Positions 1 to 8,871 of a DNA stretch of 64,000 nt are shown here, one piece after another. The notes under the pieces are model-generated. The model had not been told where the DNA came from, ran no database searches, and saw only the letters and a list, made by a program, of their open reading frames with translations. The number at the start of each line of letters is the position of its first letter. The stretch's first letter is position 1. The stretch covers positions 1-64,000 of the forward strand of contig NZ_JAUSTK010000022.1 of assembly GCF_030812855.1 (NCBI RefSeq), given 5' to 3'. This DNA comes from Paenibacillus wynnii. Its GTDB lineage: Bacteria > Bacillota > Bacilli > Paenibacillales > Paenibacillaceae. Both the position numbers and the translations under genes were made by a program.

Positions 1-87
1 CTTGAAGACGACGAGGTAGATAGGTTGGAGGTGGAAGTGCAGCAATGCATGGAGCTGACCAATACTAATCGGTCGAGGGCTTATCCA
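1..87 (+). rRNA. 23S ribosomal RNA, 3' end (partial)
   Basis: The window opens inside the 3' end of a 23S rRNA gene. The conserved terminal block around CTAATCGGTCGAGG is present and the usual end lies near TTATCCA. The 5S gene follows after a spacer of about 70 bases, the normal bacterial order. The 5' part lies outside the window and the exact 3' end is estimated. Confidence 0.9.
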
Positions 88-157
88 AATATCTAGACGC
101 AGATTCGTTTCGGATCCAGTTTTCAGGCATCAAGCCTGATATATTCTATGTAATTCG

Positions 158-274
158 TTTGGTGGCGATAGCGGAGGGGTTCCACACGTACCCATCCCGA
201 ACACGACCGTTAAGACCTCCAGCGCCGATGGTACTTGGACCGAAGGGTCCTGGGAGAGTAGGACGCCGCCAAGC
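158..274 (+). rRNA. rrf: 5S ribosomal RNA
   Basis: A full-length 5S gene of about 117 bases. It starts TTTGGTGGCGATAGC and ends GACGCCGCCAAGC, so the two ends pair. The conserved internal CCCATCCCGAACACG is present. It closes the rRNA operon and is followed by a short hairpin with a T-run, then by the tRNA cluster. Confidence 0.95.
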
Positions 275-278
275 GAAT

Positions 279-305
279 AACCACAATGACTGTGGTATTT
301 TTTTT
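279..305 (+). terminator. hairpin and T-run after 5S rRNA
   Basis: ACCACA-ATGAC-TGTGGT forms a 6-bp stem followed by eight Ts. This is a short intrinsic terminator or attenuator between the rRNA operon and the tRNA genes. The first tRNA starts only 27 bases later, so readthrough or a second promoter is likely. Confidence 0.6.
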
Positions 306-331
306 GCTCATAACATTTATATACGTTAGAA

Positions 332-410
<79 letters not shown>

Positions 411-411
411 T

Positions 412-487
412 TCCCTGATAGCTCAGTTGGTAGAGCACTCGACTGTTAATCGAGTTGTCACAGGTTCGAGCCCTGTTCGGGGAGCCA
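412..487 (+). tRNA. tRNA-Asn (GTT)
   Basis: Acceptor TCCCTGA/TCGGGGA, anticodon loop CTGTTAA with GTT, CCA encoded. Three bases separate it from tRNA-Ile. Confidence 0.96.
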
Positions 488-491
488 CTAT

Positions 492-581
492 GGAGAGGTG
501 TCCGAGTTTGGCCGAAGGAGCACGATTGGAAATCGTGTAGGCGCCACAAGCGTCTCGAGGGTTCGAATCCCTCTCTCTCCG
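492..581 (+). tRNA. tRNA-Ser (GGA)
   Basis: A 90-base class II tRNA with a long variable arm. Anticodon loop TTGGAAA reads GGA. The acceptor GGAGAGG pairs with TCTCTCC. CCA is not encoded. Confidence 0.95.
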
Positions 582-651
582 TTGCATTACTTCCTTAGCA
601 AGGGATGAGAACCCTCAGAGGTTCATCGCAATATTATTTTCTTAGTAGTTT

Positions 652-723
652 GGCCCGTTGGTCAAGGGGTTAAGACACCTCCCTTTCACGGAGGTAACAT
701 GGGTTCGAATCCCATACGGGTCA
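652..723 (+). tRNA. tRNA-Glu (TTC)
   Basis: Acceptor GGCCCGT/ACGGGTC, anticodon TTC in CCTTTCACG, T-arm TGGGTTCGAATCCCA. CCA is not encoded. A 70-base spacer before it carries a small hairpin described in the findings. Confidence 0.95.
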
Positions 724-729
724 TATCAT

Positions 730-805
730 GGAGGCTTAGCTCAGCTGGGAGAGCATCTGCCTTACAAGCAGAGGGTCGGGGGTTCGAACCCCTCAGCCTC
801 CACCA
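730..805 (+). tRNA. tRNA-Val (TAC)
   Basis: Acceptor GGAGGCT/AGCCTCC, anticodon TAC in CCTTACAAG, CCA encoded. Confidence 0.96.
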
Positions 806-825
806 TAATTGTATATTGCTTATGA

Positions 826-906
<81 letters not shown>

Positions 907-973
907 TCTTTATGCCATATTTTCTTGGGTAATGGTAATATGGTATAGTGTAAACAAGCATATTAATTTCTGA

Positions 974-1053
<80 letters not shown>

Positions 1054-1074
1054 CTTACTTATGCAATATATCAT

Positions 1075-1152
1075 GGAACCGTGGTGTAGTTGGCCTAACA
1101 TGCCTGCCTGTCACGCAGGAGATCGCGGGTTCGAATCCCGTCGGTTCCGCCA
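1075..1152 (+). tRNA. tRNA-Asp (GTC)
   Basis: Acceptor GGAACCG/CGGTTCC, anticodon GTC in CCTGTCACG, CCA encoded. An echo of its 3' end (GTTCCGCCATTT) occurs about 75 bases downstream. Confidence 0.95.
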
Positions 1153-1242
1153 TTTATTTTTCGACAGGGATGAGAACTAGAAAGTTGGGTTCCTTGGAGC
1201 ATGGGAGTATCCAGTCAGTTCCGCCATTTCGTTAATTAGTAT

Positions 1243-1317
1243 TGGGGATTAGCCAAGCGGTAAGGCAACGGACTTTGACTCCGTCATGCATAGGTTCAAA
1301 TCCTATATCCCCAGCCA
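1243..1317 (+). tRNA. tRNA-Gln (TTG)
   Basis: Acceptor TGGGGAT/ATCCCCA, anticodon TTG in CTTTGACT, CCA encoded. Confidence 0.95.
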
Positions 1318-1385
1318 CTTCACCCTATGATGTGAAGTTAAGCTTCAAAGGTAATCCGAGTAACTCTCGGACGCCTCTTATATGC

Positions 1386-1458
1386 GAGCCATTAGCTCAG
1401 TTGGTAGAGCACCTGACTTTTAATCAGGGTGTCGAAGGTTCGAGTCCTTCATGGCTCA
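1386..1458 (+). tRNA. tRNA-Lys (TTT)
   Basis: Acceptor GAGCCAT/ATGGCTC, anticodon TTT in ACTTTTAAT. CCA is not encoded. Confidence 0.95.
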
Positions 1459-1474
1459 CTTTTATTAGTATCGT

Positions 1475-1558
1475 GCGCGTGTGGCGGAATGGCAGACGCA
1501 CCAGACTTAGGATCTGGCGTTTCACGACGTGGGGGTTCAAGTCCCTTCACGCGCACCA
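1475..1558 (+). tRNA. tRNA-Leu (TAG)
   Basis: An 84-base class II tRNA. Acceptor GCGCGTG/CACGCGC, anticodon TAG in ACTTAGGAT, long variable arm, CCA encoded. Confidence 0.95.
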
Positions 1559-1564
1559 TATTTT

Positions 1565-1639
1565 GCGGACGTGGCTCAGCGGTAGAGCATCGCCTTGCCA
1601 AGGCGAGGGTCGCGGGTTCGATTCCCGTCGTCCGCTCCA
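1565..1639 (+). tRNA. tRNA-Gly (GCC)
   Basis: Acceptor GCGGACG/CGTCCGC, anticodon GCC in CTTGCCAAG, CCA encoded. Confidence 0.95.
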
Positions 1640-1649
1640 TATAGATTTT

Positions 1650-1726
1650 GCGCCCTTAGCTCAGCTGGATAGAGCGTTTGACTACGAATCAAAAGGTCGG
1701 GAGTTCGAATCTCTCAGGGCGCGCCA
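1650..1726 (+). tRNA. tRNA-Arg (ACG)
   Basis: Acceptor GCGCCCT/AGGGCGC, anticodon ACG in CTACGAAT, CCA encoded. A34 would be edited to inosine by TadA. Confidence 0.95.
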
Positions 1727-1753
1727 TTTATATTCTTAACCCATTTATATTGT

Positions 1754-1827
1754 CGGGACGTAGCTCAGCTTGGTAGAGCACCTGGTTTGGGACCAGGGGG
1801 TCGCATGTTCAAATCGTGTCGTCCCGA
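1754..1827 (+). tRNA. tRNA-Pro (TGG)
   Basis: Acceptor CGGGACG/CGTCCCG, anticodon loop TTTGGGA with TGG. CCA is not encoded. Confidence 0.95.
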
Positions 1828-1839
1828 TTTTACATTTAT

Positions 1840-1910
1840 GCGGGTGTAGTTCAATGGTAGAACTTTAGCCTTCCAAGCTAATAGCGTGGGTTCGATTCCC
1901 ATCACCCGCT
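1840..1910 (+). tRNA. tRNA-Gly (TCC)
   Basis: Acceptor GCGGGTG/CACCCGC, anticodon TCC in CTTCCAAG. CCA is not encoded. Last gene of the cluster. Confidence 0.95.
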
Positions 1911-1946
1911 TACTGATAGACCAACATCATAGAATACATCATCTGG

Positions 1947-1973
1947 GAGCTGCGGATTACGCGGCTCTTTTTT
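1947..1973 (+). terminator. terminator of the tRNA cluster
   Basis: GAGCTGCG-GATTA-CGCGGCTC forms an 8-bp stem with one G-T pair, followed by six Ts. It ends the tRNA transcript. The next gene is on the other strand. Confidence 0.85.
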
Positions 1974-2035
1974 GATTATTAACGAAAGAGAGCAGTCTAA
2001 TCATGATCTCCATGAGTTAGACTGCCCTTTATTCT

Positions 2036-3823
2036 CTACTGAATTACTACGGTGAATGTCACTATTGCAGCCAAATCTGCTTTGGGTATGGAGCCAGGTG
2101 GATTATAGAGCGTAACCAGATAGGTTCCTGGGCCTTCACTGGGCTTAAACCGATAGGAGAAACCATCCTTAGTTATCGGAAATGATACAGGCTTGCTTTC
2201 GATGCTGCCCGTCTTGCGGTATGTTAATCGCAGGGAGGGGAAGTTGAAGCCGCCGGATTGAATACTACCGTTAATATCCACATAAGACGAGCTCTCAGCA
2301 TAACCGGCCGGCCAGGCTTGCCCATCTTTAGAGGTCAACTTCAGCTTCATCTGCAGTGATTCGTATAATACGTACCCACTATAATTAAATGGGATATCCG
2401 CAGGTGATATATCTGCCGTTATAGGAATGGAGTTAATTACTCTTCCGTTGGAATTATCACGGTATACGAATTCGTTAGACCCAGGTAAAAGAGGAATGGT
2501 TACCTGCTCTATGGTATATTTGGACCCGTTATACCCCTGAGGGGGTTTGTGTTCAATATATCCCCATGAACCGGAAGACCCTAATCGGCTATTCTCATAG
2601 TTGAAAGAAGGCCCCACGGTAGTGAGAACGTTAAGAGTTGCTTCTGCTTTCACTGCCTTTTCCGGAATCCGAGAATTCGTAAACCAACTCTTATATAATA
2701 AGGTCACTTTTTTAGAAGTTGCATTATAACTAAGCTTCAGGCCAAATTGATCCCGTAAGAAGCTTAGCGGAACAAGTGTTGAACCACTCTTTTTCTTAAC
2801 CGAAATTTGAGCAATCTTAGTGTTTTTTCTATAGACTTCCCCAGTCTTTAATTGGAGTCTAAGTGTATTATAATAGCCGTTCTCAGAGAAGTAGACAGCA
2901 TTTTCTTGTGCAACATATTGCATCTGTCCTTTGATAAATTGGACGATATCCTTGAGAGGTAGATATACTGATCCGTCAATGACTGTAGGCGACGTACTGA
3001 GCGAAATAAATTCGTTCTCTCGAGACTGAAAGGCTTGTGAACGTCCGATTCCCAGTGTAAGCTCATCTTCAATGGGAAGCAGTACCACATCGGCGCTCTT
3101 GAGCAGATTAATAACGGGCCTGAAGCTGTAGAGCATAGAAATGAAATCAGAAAGAGAAGTCCTGCTCTCAAACGTATAGCCTACCTTATGATCAAAAGTC
3201 CAATAAGCGGAATAAGCTCTGTCTGCACCGGATCCGGTCACTGTCACAATACCGTCTGTCCCGGGAAATGGGATGCTGAATTTGGTTGCATTAGTAAAGG
3301 CTTTAGTGAGCTTCTGTTTCTGGGTCACTTTACCGCCAGCTGCCTGATCGGCATAGAAGCTCCATTTGTCTTTTTGGTGCAAAAAAATATCGGATGTTGC
3401 CATCGTTTGGGCGTTACCGGCTGAGATTTGAAAAAGAGCGTGCTTGGAGTCAGGTGGAGTACTGGGAGTATTGGATGTGGACGGCAGCGTACTGTTTTTA
3501 GAGGGTAGAAGTGTACTCTTAAATACCTCAATCTTATAACCATCCTCCAGCAGCTTGCTCGATATTGCGAAATACTGCCAGTCCGAGTCGGGTAAGCGAG
3601 TAGGTAAATAAGAGATGACCGGACTTTGAGTATACAACTGATTAGCTAGCGGTTCCCAGATACTCCGGTAGCCGTAACCCGGATCCAACACGACACGCTC
3701 AGTATTGCTGCCCGGTTGTGCTGCATGTACTTCTATTGATGAGGTAAGAGACAAGGAGCTTATGAGTAAAAGAGCTGCAAGTGTTAGAGTAATCCATCTT
3801 CGTGCTTTTCTAAATTGGACCAC
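2036..3823 (-). CDS. secreted protein with copper-amine-oxidase-like (stalk) domain
   Basis: A 595-residue protein exported by a clear signal peptide: basic start, hydrophobic stretch at about residues 13-32, cleavage near VHAA. Roughly residues 275-380 form a copper-amine-oxidase N-terminal-like domain, seen as paired segments like GSVYLPLKDIVQFI and STLVPLSFLRDQFGLKL. This fold is common in secreted Paenibacillus proteins and is usually a wall-associated or structural module, not a catalytic copper site. The rest is not recognised. The start is GTG, chosen because AAGGAGG lies 7 bases upstream. It stands alone, facing the tRNA cluster. Confidence 0.8.
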   Translation of the reverse strand: MVQFRKARRWITLTLAALLLISSLSLTSSIEVHAAQPGSNTERVVLDPGYGYRSIWEPLANQLYTQSPVISYLPTRLPDSDWQYFAISSKLLEDGYKIEVFKSTLLPSKNSTLPSTSNTPSTPPDSKHALFQISAGNAQTMATSDIFLHQKDKWSFYADQAAGGKVTQKQKLTKAFTNATKFSIPFPGTDGIVTVTGSGADRAYSAYWTFDHKVGYTFESRTSLSDFISMLYSFRPVINLLKSADVVLLPIEDELTLGIGRSQAFQSRENEFISLSTSPTVIDGSVYLPLKDIVQFIKGQMQYVAQENAVYFSENGYYNTLRLQLKTGEVYRKNTKIAQISVKKKSGSTLVPLSFLRDQFGLKLSYNATSKKVTLLYKSWFTNSRIPEKAVKAEATLNVLTTVGPSFNYENSRLGSSGSWGYIEHKPPQGYNGSKYTIEQVTIPLLPGSNEFVYRDNSNGRVINSIPITADISPADIPFNYSGYVLYESLQMKLKLTSKDGQAWPAGYAESSSYVDINGSIQSGGFNFPSLRLTYRKTGSIESKPVSFPITKDGFSYRFKPSEGPGTYLVTLYNPPGSIPKADLAAIVTFTVVIQ

Positions 3824-3999
3824 TATGGTACCTCCTTAATAAAGTGTAATAGGGATGGTTATTTTCAATATAGACGCTATGATTTCCAAAAAGTTGCAAT
3901 TATGGTCAAGGTTAAGGGGCGTCCCAGCGGCCATTACATGGCGTGGAACACCCCTTTAGCTATAACATACTAGATTCAACTGTATGGTCGGTTTTCCCT

Positions 4000-5454
4000 T
4001 TATACTTCCTGCGGAGCAGGTAAACCAAGCCCGGCGGCGATACGTCGCCCGAACTCCGGATCGGCTTTGAAGAAATGCCCGATTTGGCGAATTTTGATAT
4101 CATCTCTGTCGACGGGAGCCATGGCACCCACGATATTGTGCACTAGCCGTAAACGCTCCTCTTCACTGAGCAGACGGTATAAGTCACCAGGCTGTGTGTA
4201 ATGATCGTTATGATCATAGGCAACGCTGTCTGCTAAGCCGGATACTTCAAAGGGAAGAGATTTATGTTGCGGAGATTCTGTCGGTCCGCCGTAGCTGTTA
4301 GGCTCGTAATAAACGGAACCGCCACCGTTATTGCCGTTAGTCATGGAGCCGTCCCTTTGATAGTTCTTCACTTCTGCCTTGGGTTGATTAATGGGCAGAC
4401 TGTTATGATTGGCACCTACACGGTAGCGATGGGCGTCGGAGTAGGCAAACAGGCGGCCTTGCAGCATTTTATCAGGAGAGGCTTCAATTCCCGGTACGAA
4501 AGAGCCAGGAGAGAAGGTAGCCTGTTCGACTTCTGCAAAATAGTTCTCCGGATTACGGTCGAGCACCATGCGCCCCACTTCAATTAGAGGGTAATCCTTC
4601 TGCGACCATACCTTTGTAACATCAAACGGATCAAAACGATACGTAGTTGCGTCTTCGATCGGCATAATTTGCACATGCAATCTCCAGGCTGGAAAGTCTC
4701 CTTTATCAATTGCGTTGAACAAATCCTCAGTATGATAATCCGGGTTTTCCCCGGCTATTTTAGGAGCCAAATCCACATCTAAATTCTGTACGCCCTGTTC
4801 TGTTTTGAAATGATATTTTACCCAGACTGCGCCACCCTCCGCATTTACCCATTTAAACGTGTGGCTTCCGAAGCCGTGCATATGTCTCAGTGTAGCCGGT
4901 ATTCCACGGTCTGACATTAGTATAGATACCTGGTGCAGAGACTCAGGAGATAGAGACCAGAAGTCCCAGACGGCATTCGGATTCTTCAGGTGGGTCTGAG
5001 GATGACGTTTCTGTGTATGAATAAAGTCGGGGAATTTGATGGCATCACGAATAAAAAAGACCGGTGTATTATTCCCTACAAGGTCATAATTTCCTTCCTC
5101 TGTATAGAATTTAACGGCAAAGCCGCGTGGATCACGCACCGTATCAGCAGAGCCCAGCTCGCCGGCAACTGTAGAGAAACGAATGAACATGGGTGTACGT
5201 TTTCCTAATTCGGATAAAAAGCTCGCCTTGGTATATTGGGATAGATCATTGGTTACCTCAAAATATCCATGGGCTCCAGCACCCTTAGCATGGACAACAC
5301 GTTCCGGGACACGCTCTCTGTTAAAATGCGCCAATTTCTCAAGTAAATGAACATCTTGTATTAAAGTTGGGCCACGGGAACCTGCTGTCATGGAATTTTG
5401 ATTATCGCCTACAGGAGCACCCCAGCTCGTTGTAAGGTTGTTGTTGGAACTCAT
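4000..5454 (-). CDS. katA: catalase (monofunctional haem catalase)
   Basis: A 484-residue catalase that breaks down hydrogen peroxide in the cytoplasm. Family landmarks are the N-terminal RGP segment, the distal haem histidine at about residue 55 in ERVVHAKGAGAHG, RFSTVAGELGSADTVRDPRG, and the proximal haem-tyrosine motif RLFAYSDAHRYR. The length fits small-subunit catalases. An in-frame GTG lies 12 bases upstream but overlaps the ribosome site (AGAGGTGAT), so the ATG at 5454 is preferred. The upstream region holds PerR- and Fur-like boxes, consistent with peroxide or iron control. The gene is monocistronic. Confidence 0.97.
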   Translation of the reverse strand: MSSNNNLTTSWGAPVGDNQNSMTAGSRGPTLIQDVHLLEKLAHFNRERVPERVVHAKGAGAHGYFEVTNDLSQYTKASFLSELGKRTPMFIRFSTVAGELGSADTVRDPRGFAVKFYTEEGNYDLVGNNTPVFFIRDAIKFPDFIHTQKRHPQTHLKNPNAVWDFWSLSPESLHQVSILMSDRGIPATLRHMHGFGSHTFKWVNAEGGAVWVKYHFKTEQGVQNLDVDLAPKIAGENPDYHTEDLFNAIDKGDFPAWRLHVQIMPIEDATTYRFDPFDVTKVWSQKDYPLIEVGRMVLDRNPENYFAEVEQATFSPGSFVPGIEASPDKMLQGRLFAYSDAHRYRVGANHNSLPINQPKAEVKNYQRDGSMTNGNNGGGSVYYEPNSYGGPTESPQHKSLPFEVSGLADSVAYDHNDHYTQPGDLYRLLSEEERLRLVHNIVGAMAPVDRDDIKIRQIGHFFKADPEFGRRIAAGLGLPAPQEV

Positions 5455-5503
5455 AAATAGGATCACCTCTTAGGATTTGATTTTAGATTAAGTATAAATA
5501 CTA

Positions 5504-5518
5504 TGATAACAATTCTCA
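5504..5518 (-). promoter_or_regulatory. Fur-like 7-1-7 box upstream of katA
   Basis: TGATAAC-A-ATTCTCA matches the Bacillus 7-1-7 Fur consensus TGATAAT-N-ATTATCA at 12 of 14 defined positions. It lies 50 bases upstream of the katA start. Assignment to Fur or PerR is by sequence resemblance only. Confidence 0.4.
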
Positions 5519-5537
5519 TTGAAATTGCAATCCTTTT

Positions 5538-5552
5538 TTATAATAATTTTAA
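5538..5552 (-). promoter_or_regulatory. PerR-like box upstream of katA
   Basis: TTATAAT-A-ATTTTAA matches the Bacillus Per box TTATAAT-N-ATTATAA at 13 of 14 defined positions. It lies about 85 bases upstream of the katA ATG, between katA and the divergent diguanylate cyclase gene. PerR repression of katA is known in Bacillus. Here it is inferred. Confidence 0.55.
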
Positions 5553-5646
5553 ATAAGCAACTCTATAGGATTAAAAAATATAAATTGTGCTATGTTTCCT
5601 GATCATATATTGTGGATATATTACAAGTCGAGAGATGGAGATCGTG

Positions 5647-6897
5647 ATGCGAAGACTAATACATATGCCCTATGAATTTACATCGGAGGAATATTCATTC
5701 ATACGGGAGTTAATGCTGGACGAGAATGTGCGGAGAAGTACATTATTCGCTAAAGTAATTATTGGAATAGAGACTGTTTTGGCGGTTGTAGATCTAGGTG
5801 CTTCTGTCTCCAATATCCATGGCAGCTTTCATTTTAGCTTTTATTTCATGATGTATATGCTGATGATCATCCTTAATATAGGCGTGTTAATCGTAGCTAA
5901 ACGTTATGAGAAGTGGAAGGGACCGGTCCAGCAAAAGATTATCTGTTACGAGACGCTTTTTGTTATATATGCCGTAGTGTTCATGTTATGGGGCAGTATT
6001 ATCACTTTGGTAGATCAAAGATTATATGGCCAGCTTATGGCCTTTGTGGTTAATGTTATCAGTCTCTCGGTAGTTTTTTATTTTAGAAATAGGCTCCTGC
6101 TCATTCCGTACATACTCTCGACCCTTGTGTTGTTTATTGGATTACCTTTTTATCAGACCTCGACCAATGTATTAATAGGCCATTATGTTAACATTAGTAT
6201 TTTTTTATTTTTTTCGTGGGTGGCTACAAGAATTTTGTATATTACGTTCTTTGAAAGTCTATATAGAAAGGTACTCCTCAGTAAGAGTAACGAAAGATTG
6301 CAGGAGGAGATTGAAGAGAATAAGAGGGTGCATAGGCAGCTTACCAGTGTGAACGAGGAGTTAATGAGATTATCCTTTGTAGATGAGCTTACAGGCATAC
6401 CCAATCGCAGGGCTCTTTATCAGAGGATAGAGAGGCTGCTGCTAGAGGAGCAAGAGCTCCACAACCCGGTTTCGCTCATTATGGTGGATATCGATTATTT
6501 TAAACCCTTTAATGATAATTATGGGCATGTAGAAGGAGATCGGGTCATCAAAGCCATCGGGCAGGAAATCAATATGGCTGTCAGACACTCTACAGATTTG
6601 GCTTGCCGGATAGGTGGAGAGGAGTTCCTGTTTGTAGCCTGCAACACTAAGGAGAACGAAATTGCCCGGCTGGCGGAGAATATCAGAAGAAGAATAAATG
6701 AGATGGCCATCAGACATGAATATTCTGCTATCAACGACTATGTTTCGGTAAGTCTCGGAACGGCAACGGGGATCATAAAGAACAGCAGACAATTTACAGA
6801 TCTGATGCGCTTATCAGATGAATCGTTATATGTGGCTAAATCAGAGGGACGTAATTGCGTGAGAAGTAGTCCGAACTTAATCAATCCCACCCTATGA
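5647..6897 (+). CDS. membrane diguanylate cyclase (GGDEF domain)
   Basis: Predicted to make cyclic di-GMP from two GTP. The N-terminal half has about six hydrophobic membrane segments (roughly residues 30-205), then a short coiled linker (SNERLQEEIEENKR), then a GGDEF domain. The domain shows FVDELTGIPNRR, DIDYFKPFND and the active-site variant GGEEF, which is catalytically competent. No RxxD inhibitory site is seen immediately upstream of GGEEF. The start is the ATG preceded by GGAG at 6 bases; ATGs and GTGs upstream lack a good site. The sensed signal is unknown. Confidence 0.9.
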   Translation: MRRLIHMPYEFTSEEYSFIRELMLDENVRRSTLFAKVIIGIETVLAVVDLGASVSNIHGSFHFSFYFMMYMLMIILNIGVLIVAKRYEKWKGPVQQKIICYETLFVIYAVVFMLWGSIITLVDQRLYGQLMAFVVNVISLSVVFYFRNRLLLIPYILSTLVLFIGLPFYQTSTNVLIGHYVNISIFLFFSWVATRILYITFFESLYRKVLLSKSNERLQEEIEENKRVHRQLTSVNEELMRLSFVDELTGIPNRRALYQRIERLLLEEQELHNPVSLIMVDIDYFKPFNDNYGHVEGDRVIKAIGQEINMAVRHSTDLACRIGGEEFLFVACNTKENEIARLAENIRRRINEMAIRHEYSAINDYVSVSLGTATGIIKNSRQFTDLMRLSDESLYVAKSEGRNCVRSSPNLINPTL

Positions 6898-6923
6898 TCA
6901 GAGTGGGATTGGGATTAGTTTTT
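6883..6923. terminator. terminator between convergent genes
   Basis: AATCCCAC and GTGGGATT form an 8-bp stem across the diguanylate cyclase stop codon, followed by a T-rich stretch (TTAGTTTTT). It likely ends the plus-strand transcript. Confidence 0.55.
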
Positions 6924-6934
6924 GTGATGATAAG

Positions 6935-8551
6935 TTATTTTTTAATATACATTCTGTTGTAATACTCATCTAGCATACGTTCTGTCGCAAATTCAATTCG
7001 TGTGGTTTCGATACTTTTCTTCATCATTTCAACCCACTGATCACGTTGGTCATAATAGGTTGGAAGTACACGGTTCAGAAGAGTGTCGTATAGCGCATCA
7101 CTATCATGCTGATCTAGGACTTTGAAGTCAGTGGTTTCGAAGCCGTCTCCAATTTGCCAGCCATTCTCACCATCTATACACGCTTCTGGCCACCATCCGT
7201 CCAGAATAGAACAGTTGAGCACACCATTCATTGCTGCTTTCATGCCGGAGGTCCCGCTGGCTTCCAACGGACGACGCGGATTGTTTAGCCAAATATCAGA
7301 GCCGCGGGTCAGCTGTGCCCCAATAGTCATATCGTAATTCTCCAAGAAGACGACGCTTTTCGGATATTTTTTCATCATAGCTACCAGGTTGCTGACAATC
7401 TTCTTGCCATTATCATCGAGTGGATGAGCCTTGCCGGAGAAGACGATCTGGATCTTACCACTTTCCAGATACGGCTCGATAATATCCGGCTGCGAGAAGA
7501 TCAGGTCACTTCGTTTGTAAGGTGCAGCTCTGCGTGAGAAGCCAATCAGGAGATTGTCAGGATTCAAGGAAATCCCAGACCGATCTTTGATGAATTCAAT
7601 TAACTCACCCTTGATCTCTGTATGTGTAGCCCACAGATCTCCACCCTCTTCGAAGGTTTGAGTTATACGTTCATCCACCCAGGTAGGGGTATGAATAGCA
7701 TTGGTGATCCCGATAATTTCGGATCTGCCGGCGACTTCCTTCCACATTTTCCTTGCGGTCACGGCATGCAGTTGAGCTACAGCGTTGGAAATACGCGACA
7801 GACGTAGTCCGGCAACGGTCATATTGAACGGCTCGCCGCCAATGCGTTCCATTTGCTCGCGGGATAACCCGTTGAAAGCGCCCATATATTCTAGACGGTC
7901 CAGAGGATGGGCCTCATTCCCCTCCATAATGGGAGTGTGGGTAGTGAATACGACTTCTTCCCGTGTCGCTTTCCATGCTTCCTCAAACGTATGGCCCCCG
8001 GACATCTTTTCACGAATTAATTCAATAGCCGCCAGAGCAGCATGACCTTCGTTGAAATGATATACATCAATAGGTATATCCAAGGCCCGCATTGCTTTTA
8101 CACCGCCGATACCAAGGACAATTTCCTGTGCGATCCGTTCCTCGCCGAACCAGCCGTATAACTGACCGGTAATCCAGGCATCGCTATTCTCTGGAATGTC
8201 TGTATCCAGCAAATATAACGGTTTGTTGCCGAATTGCTCCGTTTTCCACACCTTACAGATCACATCGATCTTTCTGACTTTTACTGTAACCCGTACTCCT
8301 GTGTCTTCCAGAAAATCGTATACATAATTATGATAGGAGTCGTATGGACGGCCTTCTGCATCAATCTTTTGATCGGTATAACCTTGCTTCCACTTCAAAC
8401 CGATAGGGATGATCGGTGCATCAATATCCTTGGCGCCCTTGATGTAATCACCTGCCAGAATCCCCAGACCCCCGGCGTACATTTTAAAATCGGAATGCAG
8501 TCCATACTCCATACTGAAATAAGCCACTGTTGGTAATTTGGTCTCGTTCAC
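6935..8551 (-). CDS. glgP: alpha-glucan (glycogen/maltodextrin) phosphorylase
   Basis: A 538-residue GT35 phosphorylase that releases glucose-1-phosphate from alpha-1,4-glucans. It is the short, divergent form rather than the 800-residue type. The start MEYGLHSDFKMYAGGLG is typical, as is the C-terminal RRPLEASGTSGMKAAMNG with the lysine expected to bind pyridoxal phosphate. FSRRAAPYKRSDL resembles the phosphate-site segment. No glgBCDA genes lie nearby, so it is probably catabolic. Its upstream region carries a consensus cre and a LacI-family palindrome, suggesting carbon-source control. Confidence 0.93.
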   Translation of the reverse strand: MNETKLPTVAYFSMEYGLHSDFKMYAGGLGILAGDYIKGAKDIDAPIIPIGLKWKQGYTDQKIDAEGRPYDSYHNYVYDFLEDTGVRVTVKVRKIDVICKVWKTEQFGNKPLYLLDTDIPENSDAWITGQLYGWFGEERIAQEIVLGIGGVKAMRALDIPIDVYHFNEGHAALAAIELIREKMSGGHTFEEAWKATREEVVFTTHTPIMEGNEAHPLDRLEYMGAFNGLSREQMERIGGEPFNMTVAGLRLSRISNAVAQLHAVTARKMWKEVAGRSEIIGITNAIHTPTWVDERITQTFEEGGDLWATHTEIKGELIEFIKDRSGISLNPDNLLIGFSRRAAPYKRSDLIFSQPDIIEPYLESGKIQIVFSGKAHPLDDNGKKIVSNLVAMMKKYPKSVVFLENYDMTIGAQLTRGSDIWLNNPRRPLEASGTSGMKAAMNGVLNCSILDGWWPEACIDGENGWQIGDGFETTDFKVLDQHDSDALYDTLLNRVLPTYYDQRDQWVEMMKKSIETTRIEFATERMLDEYYNRMYIKK

Positions 8552-8615
8552 TTGATAAGCCTCCTAATAACGAATTAGATTTAATAAAGGTAAATCTGTC
8601 GGCATTATCTTAGGT

Positions 8616-8627
8616 GCAAACGTTTGC
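8616..8627 (-). promoter_or_regulatory. LacI/GalR-type operator upstream of glgP
   Basis: The perfect 12-base palindrome GCAAACGTTTGC, flanked by T and T, is the classic half-site pattern of LacI-family sugar repressors (MalR and similar). It lies 65 bases upstream of glgP. No LacI-family gene is present in the window, so the regulator is encoded elsewhere. Confidence 0.6.
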
Positions 8628-8651
8628 TCAAAAATACATAATAGGACTTGC

Positions 8652-8665
8652 TGAAAGCGATTGCA
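8652..8665 (-). promoter_or_regulatory. cre site (CcpA) upstream of glgP
   Basis: TGAAAGCGATTGCA fits every defined position of the cre consensus TGNAANCGNWNNCA. It lies about 100 bases before glgP in a 320-base divergent intergenic region. Upstream cre sites can mean either activation or repression; which applies cannot be read here. Confidence 0.55.
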
Positions 8666-8871
8666 CATATATTCTAGCACACATGAAGCGGAAAAGCATA
8701 TCGAAGTTTTTGAATCCTTTTTAAAGTAGGTCTGTTTGTCTAGTGCTGAAGTAGCGTTCCAATTCTTGCCCCGAGCTATATTTCCCAAATAATGCGTCTT
8801 CTATAACAAAGCCAAAGCATGTAACCGAAAATAATAAAGTTACATACAACAACCTGGGAGGTACAGAACAC

